From NCBI GenBank assembly GCA_000333855.2, contig AOFS02002768.1, positions 5,001 through 17,500 of the forward strand: a DNA stretch of 12,500 nucleotides. The letters run 5' to 3'. Both the position numbers and the translations under genes were made by a program. The notes under the pieces were generated by a model. The model saw only the letters and a list, made by a program, of their open reading frames with translations. It was not told the DNA's origin and searched no databases. Position 1 is the stretch's first letter; every line of letters begins with the position of its first letter. The DNA comes from Endotrypanum monterogeii. Lineage: Eukaryota; Euglenozoa; Kinetoplastea; Trypanosomatida; Trypanosomatidae. This document shows, piece by piece, positions 1 to 6,956 of the stretch.

Positions 1-184
1 TCCAAAAGGAGAATATAGCATCTTTTTATGTTTTTTATATGGTTTTATATCTAGACTACGAATCCGCTGCGCAGATTTTGTACATATATGTCTTTTAGAT
101 GTTATGATGCGAGGTTTTATGTTGCATGACTTGGTAGCAGTTATAGGAAATGTAGATGTTGTTTTTGGATCTGTAGATAGATAA
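1..184 (+). CDS. ND7: NADH dehydrogenase subunit 7 (complex I 49-kDa subunit), 3' end only
   Basis: This is the C-terminal 60 residues of the NuoD/NDUFS2-type subunit of complex I, the peripheral-arm protein that helps form the quinone site. The frame starts at base 2 and ends with TAA at 182-184. It opens with PKGEY and continues through RLRIRCADFVHI to the terminal VAVIGNVDVVFGSVDR. The family's usual ending has the same layout (PKGE, a K/R-I-R-x-P/A-x-F segment, D-V-V-A-I-I-G, D-x-V-F-G-E-V-D-R). In this lineage ND7 mRNA is edited near its 5' end and at an internal frameshift; neither site is in the window. The encoded, unedited 3' end argues against a T. brucei-type maxicircle. The rest of the gene lies upstream of base 1. 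Confidence 0.95.
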   Translation, partial: PKGEYSIFLCFLYGFISRLRIRCADFVHICLLDVMMRGFMLHDLVAVIGNVDVVFGSVDR

Positions 185-214
185 AAATATAATAAAAAAT
201 ATAATAAAATATAA

Positions 215-247
215 AAATTGGGTCTTTGGAAAGGGTTTTTTAATTTG
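215..247 (+). other. Pre-edited 5' domain of COIII
   Basis: The short G-containing stretch (ttgggtctttggaaaggg, then a T run) just before the open COIII frame has no usable start codon and ends in an in-frame TAA at 241-243. Uridine insertion and deletion here are expected to supply the AUG and the first residues. The T runs are candidate U-deletion sites. I found no guide RNA for it in the window. Confidence 0.75.
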
Positions 248-1074
248 TGTTTTTGCGGTTATCTTTACCTGCTATATGTATAGTATATTTATCATTTTGT
301 CTTTGTGGTATGTTTTGTATTATGTTTGGAAGTTTTGTTTTTATTGATTATTGTTATATTTGTTTTTTTGCATGTTTAGTTTTTTGTTTAATATGTTTAA
401 TGTGTGACTTATTTGTAGATTCTTTACGCGGTTTATTTGATGTTTGTTGTTTTATACGTTGTATACAATATTGTTTTGTATGATTTGTAATTAGTGAATT
501 ATTACTTTTTATGGCACTTTTTTATGTAGTATTTAGTTTAGTTTTATTTGTTAGTGTTGAATTTGCTTTTGTGTTTGTAGTACCAGTTATGTTTAGTTGT
601 CTTATTTGTGATTTTGGTTTTGTATTTTATTGATATTTTATGGATGTGTTTAATTTATTAATTAATACTTTTTTATTATTTGTTAGTGGTTTATTTGTAA
701 ATTTTGTTTTATTTTTATTTTGATTCCGTTTTTTTTTATGTGCATTATTCATGTTATGAGCGGGAATTTTATTTGGTTTTTTATTTTTATGAAATCAAGT
801 ATGGGAATTTGCTTTATTATTTGTAACATGTAGTTGCGGTGTTTTTGGATCAATACTATTTTTAATAGATCTTTTACATTTTAGTCATGTTTTTTTAGGT
901 ATATTTTTATTATTTATTTGCTTTTGTCGTTGTTTTAATTTTTTAAGTATGGATACTCGTTTTGTTTTTTTATATGTTGTATGCTTATATTGGCATTTTG
1001 TCGATTGTGTATGATTTTTTTTATTACGATTTGTATATTTTGATGTATTAAATGTTGTATATTTATATGCATAA
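215..1074 (+). CDS. COIII: Cytochrome c oxidase subunit III, 5'-edited
   Basis: COIII is a core membrane subunit of complex IV. A frame with UGA as Trp is open from 247 (GTG) to TAA at 1072-1074, giving 275 residues that are almost all transmembrane. The clearest family signature is YWHFVDCVW at 988-1014, matching the universal Y-W-H-F-V-D-x-V-W of COIII; the preceding helix carries [13 protein letters not shown]. An in-frame TAA at 241-243 closes the frame upstream and no ATG is available. The initiator must therefore be made by editing of the G/A-rich stretch before 247, which is the known situation for COIII in Leishmania-type maxicircles. In T. brucei the whole gene would be a G-rich cryptogene, so the largely encoded gene is diagnostic of the lineage. 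The 5' boundary given is approximate. Confidence 0.94.
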
Positions 1075-1150
1075 AAATATTATTTATATATGATTTCAAT
1101 TACTAATTATTTAGAAAAACTAATAATAAAAAACTAAATTCAAATATTAA
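1075..1150. other. Spacer between COIII and cytochrome b
   Basis: This is A/T-rich sequence of about 76 bases with no reading frame, no G-rich cryptogene signature and no stretch I could pair with a known edited domain. It probably holds the 3' end of the COIII transcript and the 5' untranslated start of the CYb transcript. Confidence 0.6.
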
Positions 1151-1183
1151 AAAAAGCGGAGAGGAAAGAAAAGGCTTTTAACT
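1151..1183 (+). other. Pre-edited 5' domain of cytochrome b
   Basis: The stretch gcggagaggaaagaaaagg followed by ctttt is nearly pure purine, has no in-frame start, and sits directly before the encoded CYb frame. It matches the layout of the well-studied CYb editing domain. The guide would have to pair with the downstream cttcaggttgttta sequence; I looked for such a complement in the spacers of this window and did not find one, so that guide is probably elsewhere. Confidence 0.85.
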
Positions 1184-2233
1184 TCAGGTTGTTTATTAAG
1201 AGTATATGGTGTGGGTTTTAGTTTAGGTTTTTTTATTTGTATGCAAATAATATGTGGTGTTTGTTTAGCATGACTCTTTTTTAGTTGTTTTATATGTACA
1301 AACTGATATTTTGTATTATTTTTATGAGATTTTGATTTAGGATTTGTTGTACGCAGTACACATATATGTTTTACATCATTATTATTTTTTTTATTATATG
1401 TCCATATATTTAAGTCTATTGTTTTAATTATATTATTTGATAGTCATATTTTAGTTTGAGTAGTAGGGTTTATAATATATATATTTATTGTTATTATAGG
1501 TTTTATTGGTTATGTTTTACCATGTACAATGATGTCATATTGAGGTTTAACTGTATTTAGTAATATTTTAGCAACAGTCCCAGTAATTGGTACTTGATTA
1601 TGTTATTGAATATGAGGTAGTGAGTACATTAATGATTTTACTTTATTAAAATTACATGTTTTACATGTGTTATTACCATTTGTTTTAATATTAGTAATTA
1701 TTATGCATTTATTTTGCTTGCATTATTTTATGAGTTCTGATGGTTTTTGTGATCGTTTTGCATTTTATTGTGAGCGTTTATGTTTTTGTATGTGGTTTTA
1801 TCTAAGAGATATGTTTTTAGCATTTTTTATTTTATTTTGTGTTATGTATTTTATTTTTATTAACTGATATTTTGTATTTCATGAAGAATCTTGAGTTATA
1901 GTAGATACTTTAAAAACATCAGATAAAATATTGCCAGAATGATTTTTTTTATTTTTATTCGGTTTTTTAAAAGCAGTGCCTGATAAGTTTACTGGATTAT
2001 TATTGATGGTAATTTTATTATTTTCATTATTTTTATTTATTTTAAATTGTATTTTATGATTTGTTTATTGTAGAAGTTCGTTATTATGATTTACATATTC
2101 ATTAATACTTTTTTATAGTATCTTTATGAGTGGTTTTTTAGCTTTATATGTAATTTTAGCATATCCTATTTGAATGGAGTTGCAATTTTGAGTTTTATTG
2201 TTATTTATGTTAGTTGTGTGTAGATTAGATTAA
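1151..2233 (+). CDS. CYb: Apocytochrome b, 5'-edited
   Basis: CYb is the haem-b and quinone-binding core of complex III. The encoded frame (UGA = Trp) runs from about 1175 to TAA at 2231-2233. The two pairs of haem-ligand histidines are in place: codons at 1361 and 1403, and at 1664 and 1706, each pair 14 residues apart as in the family. The Qo-site PEW motif is at 1934-1942. The segment GSEYINDFTLLKLHVLHVLLP precedes the second ligand pair. No ATG lies in frame near the 5' end: the frame runs back into the G/A-only tract at 1155-1174. Editing of that tract must create the start, as is classical for CYb in Leishmania. The following sequence (aacttcaggttgtttatta) resembles the known region next to the edited domain. 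Confidence 0.97.
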
Positions 2234-2261
2234 CAAAAAATAAAAAACTAAAATTATTAAA

Positions 2262-2363
2262 AGTTATAAAAAGGATTTTAGGAAGAAATTTTGCGAACAG
2301 GAAGGGATTTTCAGAGAAGAAATTTAGTTAAGACCGAGAAGGGGAAAAGGGAGAGAGGGGTTT
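2262..2363 (+). other. Pre-edited 5' domain of ATP6
   Basis: About 100 bases rich in G and A (gaagaaattttgcgaacagg, then agaccgagaaggggaaaagg and gagagagggg) precede the encoded frame. Composition and lack of an open frame fit an extensively U-inserted 5' third of the ATP6 message. This 5'-only extent is the Leishmania/Crithidia arrangement. Confidence 0.85.
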
Positions 2364-2874
2364 GTGTTGTTTAACTTTTATGGATTAATTGTATATTATT
2401 GTATAACATATTTAAATGTTTATATATTATTTTGTATAGTTTTTATGTATTATATGGCTTTTTTATTTTGTTTTTGTTTTTTATTAGATTTTATCTTATT
2501 CGGAAGTCTTTTAGTAGGAGATGCATTTATGGATGTATTTTTTTTAAGATATTTATTGTGTTTTTTAGAGTGTTTTTCTTTATTATGTCGTTGCATATCT
2601 ACATTTTTAAGAATGTTTTGTAATCTTTTATCATCACATTTTTTAATGTTAATGTTTTGTGATTTTGTATATTTTTTTTCGTTTTTTTATGTTTTTTATG
2701 TTTTGTGATTTTGTATATTTTATATTATTTTCATTTGCAATTATATTTTGTATTATATTTTATTTATTTTTATATGCATTAGATATGTTTTGTGTATTAT
2801 TACAAATTTTTATATTTTGTAATATGATAATGCAGTTAATAATGGATTTTTTATTATTATTAATTTTCCGTTAA
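2262..2874 (+). CDS. ATP6: ATP synthase F0 subunit a (MURF4/A6), 5'-edited and frame-broken
   Basis: This is the proton-channel subunit a of the mitochondrial ATP synthase. The encoded part starts at about 2364 after a G-rich pre-edited domain. The first frame carries the essential Arg (codon 2610-2612) in FLRMFCNLLSSHFLML, matching the R-x-x-x-N-x-x-x-G/S-H-L helix. The C-terminal helix, with the conserved Gln (codon 2803-2805) in ALDMFCVLLQIFIFCN, lies in the next frame and ends with TAA at 2872-2874. The first frame instead runs to a TAA at 2820-2822. The switch must occur between 2653 and 2819, where a 24-nt direct repeat with a 46-nt period sits. Removing one 46-nt period, or one T, would restore a single frame. 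Arg-to-Gln spacing is about 64 residues as written and 49 without the repeat; about 51 is usual in human ATP6 as I recall it. The break may be real, an editing site or a sequence error. Confidence 0.88.
2652..2721 (+). repeat. 24-nt direct repeat inside ATP6, 46-nt period
   Basis: The 24-nt unit beginning atgttttgtgattttgtat occurs identically at 2652-2675 and 2698-2721. The 22 bases between are T-rich with runs of 8, 7 and 6 T. The first copy encodes MFCDFVYF in the frame of the upstream half of ATP6. The second encodes the same residues in the frame of the downstream half. The period of 46 is not a multiple of three, so the repeat accounts exactly for the frame switch. Confidence 0.9.
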
Positions 2875-2882
2875 ATAATAAG

Positions 2883-4193
2883 TTATAATATTAAATCAAA
2901 TAAATTAATTATATCAAAGAAGAGTATAAAAATACTACAACTTAGAAAAAAAAAAAGATTACTAAAATTTATTATATGTAAACGAATAACTCAAAAACCT
3001 ATAAATTGGTAAGAAAAGATAAAAATATTAATTATTAATCTAAAATAAAAAATATAGATAATAACTAACCAGATAATAGAAAAAAAAATAACACATATAC
3101 CTAAATAAGATAAGTGTAATAATAAACAAAAAACTTTTAAGAAAAAGCCGAAAACAATCGGAATAGCACCAATACATAAAAAAATACACGCTAAAAGAGT
3201 GCTAATTAAAAAGTTATTAAAAAAGCTAAAAAAAACAAAGTTTATTAAAAAATAATTTTCATTATATTTAATATCAAACATATTATATACGATAAAAAAA
3301 TAGTATAAAATTATTAGTATAATCAAACTTAATGAATAAATAAGATGAAAGTTAAGGTATATATAAAAAATATAATTTTTTGTAGATATAAAAATTAAAA
3401 ATAAAAAACTAAAGTTATTAACACTTAGTATAAAAAGAAGACTCACAATCGCAAAACTATTCAAACCAATTAAAACACAAGTACAACATTGTAATATAAC
3501 AAGTTTAATAAAAATTAAATAAAAATATATAAAACAAATAAGTAAAATAATAAGGATAAAACAAAACAAAACATAAAAAGTTAACATATAAATAAAAATA
3601 AAAACACCAAGTCTAATATATAACTGTTCTATAAAAAGGATTAATATTGCAATATATAGTTTAAAAAGAATTAAAATTATATAGAATAAACATAAAATAC
3701 CTAATCATTCTTCATCAAAAATTAAAAAACAAAAGTCACATAAAAAAAAACAATAATTAAGTAACATAAAATATAGTAAAACAAATAGTAAAATAAAGTT
3801 AATCAAATTAAGCATATAATAATATCATAAAATAAGTATTTTATACCCAAATCTACTAGATATTAATATTAGAAATAATAATAAACTAAATAATTCAAAA
3901 AGAATAGATATAAAAAGAATATGAATAACATATAAAAACATAAAAATAACAATGTATTGAATAATAACAATCATAAATATAAATCTAGTGTCAAAATTCA
4001 AAAAACAAAATAAAAAGAAAAAGCAAAAAATAAATAGTAATAAAAAAATAAAACATATATATGAGTCTAAAACAGTAAGGATTAATATATTAATTATAAT
4101 TAATCACAACAAGTCAAAAGAAAGATAAAAAAGTGTTACATAATCACATAAGATAATAAAGCTATATAATAATAAAAATAAAAAAATATGAAT
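2883..4193 (-). CDS. ND2: MURF1, NADH dehydrogenase subunit 2
   Basis: MURF1 was long unassigned and has been proposed from sequence comparison to be complex I subunit ND2, a proton-pumping membrane protein. Reading the minus strand with UGA as Trp, one frame is open from 4289 down to TAA at 2883-2885. I checked it codon by codon between 4103 and 3588 and found no stop. The product is a chain of hydrophobic helices rich in Ile, Phe and Leu with occasional Lys, as in ND2. No ATG is suitably placed. I chose ATT at 4191-4193 (IHIFLFLLLYSF), where the frame leaves the C-rich antisense of CR3, giving 436 residues. The start could be some tens of bases off. The stop lies 8 bases from the ATP6 stop on the other strand. 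A run of 11 A (2946-2956) near the 3' end makes the last 30 or so residues sensitive to a length error. Confidence 0.85.
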
Positions 4194-4195
4194 TA

Positions 4196-4308
4196 AATAA
4201 AGAAACACAAAGGATTTTAAAAGTTGAGAGGACAGTTTAAGGATTTTTGAGGAGAAATTTGAGGGGAAAGGGGGGGACCAGAAGAGCATTTTTAGAAGTT
4301 AGTTTTCG
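4196..4308 (+). CDS. CR3: CR3 cryptogene (pan-edited; proposed ND4L-like)
   Basis: Between the 5' end of MURF1 and the 3' end of ND1, the plus strand becomes strikingly purine-rich: gttgagaggacag, then ggagaaatttgaggggaaag and a run of seven G followed by accagaagagc. There is no useful open frame. This is the signature and the expected position of C-rich-region gene 3, whose transcript is edited throughout to make a small hydrophobic protein. A complex I role (ND4L) has been proposed; the unedited DNA cannot confirm it. Guides would be on minicircles. It overlaps or abuts the start of MURF1 on the opposite strand, so its 5' limit is uncertain. Confidence 0.75.
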
Positions 4309-4311
4309 ATA

Positions 4312-5253
4312 TTAAAATAAAATTGCAATTGTTTTTGTAATAAATAATCATGAAAATAATAGTGCACACATATAAAATAAAAATATTAAAATAAAAGCTT
4401 GAGCTGTTGTTATTTTTAATCTAAAACCAATTACTCTAGGATAAAAAAAACCAAAGACTAAAATAATTATTGCTTTAAAACAAACAAACAACCCACCAAA
4501 ACATAAACTAGCAAATAAAAGAGTGGCAAGCAAAACATGATTAATTTCTAGGACAGAATAAATTACAAAAAAAATACCAGATAATTCTGTTATCAATCCA
4601 GCAACTAATTCACTTTCACATTCCATATAGTCAAAAGGTAATTTTAATCCATCTAATAGCATACTTATCCAAAAAAGTCCAATAAAGAGAATGCCCGCAA
4701 TATAAAAGTTTGTAATATATATTTGACCAACGCAGACATCTTTAATACCAAAAAAACAAAAGTAGTCTAAAGAATAAATAGTAGTGTAAATTAAAAAAAT
4801 ACCGCATTCAGAAATAATACTAAAAAACATAGTACGCATTGCAGATAAATAAACAAAACAACTTGAAAATAAAAAGCAACCCACAAAAAATGTACTAAAC
4901 ATGCTACTAAAAATATGAACACACATCATTATTGTTAAGGTAAAACCAGTATCTAATAATAAAATGAAACCTATGGGAAAATAAAATCAACCAATAAAAA
5001 TACAACAAGCAGTAATCACCATTGCACCAATCAAATATATAATTTCAAAACTAATTACAAAAATAACAAATTTAATAAAAAGTTTAATACCATCTGTAAT
5101 TGGTGTCAAAATACCAAATAAAAAAAGTGCTGGACCTATACGAATTTGAACAAGAGCAAGTATTCGACGTTCGCATAAGCTCACAAATCCGGTTAAGACA
5201 AGAACAACTAAAATATCTATAATTAATATAATAATAATATCAATATTTAACAA
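4312..5253 (-). CDS. ND1: NADH dehydrogenase subunit 1
   Basis: ND1 is the complex I membrane subunit at the junction with the peripheral arm and part of the quinone cavity. The minus-strand frame with UGA = Trp runs from 5253 to TAA at 4312-4314, giving 313 residues, a normal length. Motifs include CERRILALVQIRIGP near the N-terminus (family E-R-K/R-x-L-x-x-x-Q-x-R-x-G-P) and MECESELVAGLITELSG (family E-x-E-S-E-L-V-A-G-x-x-x-E-Y-S-G). No editing is needed. The start is taken at TTG 5251-5253, just before LNIDIIIIL, because no ATG exists there; a nearby ATT (5242-5244, the Ile codon) is also possible. It faces COII head to head with only 5 bases between the chosen starts. Confidence 0.95.
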
Positions 5254-5258
5254 AAAAT

Positions 5259-5887
5259 ATGGCGTTTATTTTATCATTTTGAATGATATTTTTAATGGAT
5301 TCTGTAATTGTTTTATTATCTTTTGTTTGTTTTGTTTGTATTTGAATTTGTGCATTATTATTTTCTTCATTTTTATTAGTGTCTAAATTAAATAATGTAT
5401 ATTGTACATGAGATTTCACAGCATCAAAATTTATTGATGTATATTGGTTTACTATTGGTGGTATGTTTACATTAGGTTTATTATTACGTTTATGTTTGTT
5501 ATTATATTTTGGTCATTTGAACTTTGTAAGTTTTGATTTATGTAAAGTAGTTGGTTTTCAGTGATATTGGGTTTATTTTATTTTTGGAGAAACTACCATT
5601 TTTAGTAATTTGATTTTAGAAAGTGATTATATGATTGGTGACTTAAGATTATTGCAGTGTAATAATGTATTAACTTTATTAAGTCTTGTTATTTATAAGT
5701 TATGATTATCAGCAGTAGATGTCATCCATTCTTTTGCTGTATCAAGTTTAGGAATTAAAGTAGAGAACCTGGTCGATGTAATGAATTAGTATTATTTTCT
5801 TCCAATAATGCTACAGTATATGGACAATGTAGTGAACTTTGTGGAGTTTTGCATGGATTTATGCCAATAGTAATTTGTTTTATATAG
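5259..5887 (+). CDS. COII: Cytochrome c oxidase subunit II, with editing frameshift
   Basis: COII carries the CuA centre that accepts electrons from cytochrome c. It starts at ATG 5259 (MAFILSFWMIF) and is open to the sequence gtagagaacctgg at 5760-5772, where the DNA frame would run into a TAG. Four inserted U, two after 5764 and one each after 5765 and 5766, change the reading to VDCIPGRCNE, restoring the conserved CuA segment. The frame then continues through [13 protein letters not shown], with the Cys, Cys, His and Met ligands, to TAG at 5885-5887. The edited product is 210 residues. GFQWYWVY before it is the usual aromatic W-Y-W segment. This is the classical trypanosomatid COII frameshift. 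Its guide RNA lies in cis immediately downstream. Confidence 0.97.
5763..5767 (+). other. COII editing site (four-U insertion)
   Basis: The genomic bases g-a-g-a-a receive U insertions in the pattern gA-uu-G-u-A-u-A, correcting a -1 frameshift and giving the Cys of the VDCIPGRC CuA motif. This is deduced from the required protein frame and from the complementary guide at 5885-5900, which specifies exactly these four U. Confidence 0.93.
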
Positions 5888-5900
5888 GTATATAATCTAT
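5885..5900 (+). ncRNA. gCOII: Cis-acting guide RNA for COII in its own 3' UTR
   Basis: The sequence aggtatataatctat (5886-5900) pairs antiparallel with the edited COII mRNA from 5760 to 5770 without a gap. Each inserted U faces an A: 5890, 5892, 5894 and 5895. Two G:U pairs occur (5765 with 5893, 5760 with 5900), and T5885 adds a third with G5771. The guide overlaps the COII stop codon. Unlike other guides it would act by fold-back of the message, as known for COII in other trypanosomatids. That accounts for the very short anchor. Confidence 0.9.
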
Positions 5901-5910
5901 ATTAAAAATA

Positions 5911-5926
5911 ATGGGGAAAGAAGGAC
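5911..5926 (+). other. Pre-edited 5' domain of MURF2
   Basis: The purine-rich atggggaaagaagg precedes ctgagtcgtgta, where the directly encoded frame begins. Editing of the MURF2 5' end is established in this lineage. Decoding the candidate guide at 8877-8925 inserts U between nearly every purine and builds AUG-UUU-UGA directly before CUG-AGU-CGU, in frame. Confidence 0.82.
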
Positions 5927-6956
5927 TGAGTCGTGTATTTGATTTATTATGTATTAGGAGTTATGATTTTATTTTATGATGATTTGATTTAGATTTTATT
6001 TTATATGATTTTGTTTTTGATTTTGTTGTATGTATTACTTTTATATTTGTATTTATTTTAGGTTTTTTTTTACGAATTTTTTTTAGTTTTGTATTTGTTT
6101 TATTATTTATAGTATTTTTTGGTTTATTTTCATTAACTTTTCTGTATACAGGATATTTGATTTATTATATATATATATTATATAATTTTATTTGTTATTT
6201 TTTTTGTTTTAGTATATCGTATTTGTTATATTATATAGAGTTTTTTATATTTTTATCCTGTTTTATATTTATTGATTTTGTATCATTTTCAAATCATTTA
6301 ATAACATTTTTTGGTCTAATATATATATTTAATATTATATTCTGCTCATATTTATTTTGTTTATTTTATTTTATAATTTGTTTTTTATTTTGCTTTATAT
6401 TTTTTGTAATACGCTGTTTATTTGTAATAATTTATGATTTTTTATTTTTAATTTTGATGTGTATTTATCGTTTTTAATGTGTGATGTAATATATATTGAT
6501 TTTATATGTTTTTTATTGATATATTTTGGTTTTATATTTTCTTTTATGGCAGGTTTTTTTTGTTTTATTTTTGTTTTGAATTATATATTTTTAGTTTTAT
6601 TTTTTGTATTATCATTATTTTTTGGTTTTTTATTTTTAACATATGGAATGGCAATATTTTTTGTATATTATATTTTTTGATTAATTGTACTATATAGTAG
6701 AACTTGTTATACATTATTACAATCAGTGATAATTTTTTTTAAGTTTTTATATTTTGATGTTTTTTTTATTTTTGTGTTTTTATTAATTTTATTCATTATC
6801 TGTTTTTTTGGTTTCTTTTTAAAAGATTTTTTATTTTTAAATATATTTTTTGATATGTTTTCTGTATTAATTAATTATGATGTAATTAATTTTAGTGTAT
6901 TTTATAATAATTATAATCAATTTTGTGTTACACAGTTATTAGTGTCTTACATGTAA
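5911..6956 (+). CDS. MURF2: MURF2, hydrophobic protein of unknown role, 5'-edited and frame-broken
   Basis: MURF2 is a conserved maxicircle gene; I know no established function. The product is about 348 residues, highly hydrophobic, with many Phe/Ile/Tyr-rich membrane segments. The first frame starts near 5911 and runs through VFDLLCIRSYDFILWWFDLD to a TAA at 6475-6477. The second half (FLMCDVIYIDFICFLLIYFG to [13 protein letters not shown]) lies in another frame, open from 6333 and ending with TAA at 6954-6956. The switch must fall within 6333-6477. One extra T, for example in the run at 6471-6475, would join the frames; a sequence error or an editing site are the options. The 5' end is edited: the guide at 8877-8925 predicts a new AUG giving MFWLSRVFD. 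An unedited in-frame ATG also exists at 5911. Confidence 0.88.

Noticed and set aside
247..483. Short 78-residue gene read with the standard code
   Set aside because: It is the first part of COIII cut at a UGA that is Trp here; the same holds for apparent short genes in CYb, COI, ND1, ND4 and ND5.
2234..2262. Possible second MURF2 guide in the CYb-ATP6 spacer (aaaactaaaattatta)
   Set aside because: It matches the complement of the predicted edited MURF2 over only 9 bases and then mismatches; expected by chance in such AT-rich sequence.
2399..2623. Second open frame inside ATP6 on the same strand
   Set aside because: It overlaps the ATP6 frame that carries the conserved Arg helix and has no motif of its own; T-rich sequence leaves several frames open by chance.
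4194..4289. MURF1 starting at 4289 with a Ser/Pro-rich N-terminus
   Set aside because: This part is the antisense of the CR3 cryptogene and its codon and residue content (WSPPFPS) is unlike the hydrophobic MURF1 body.
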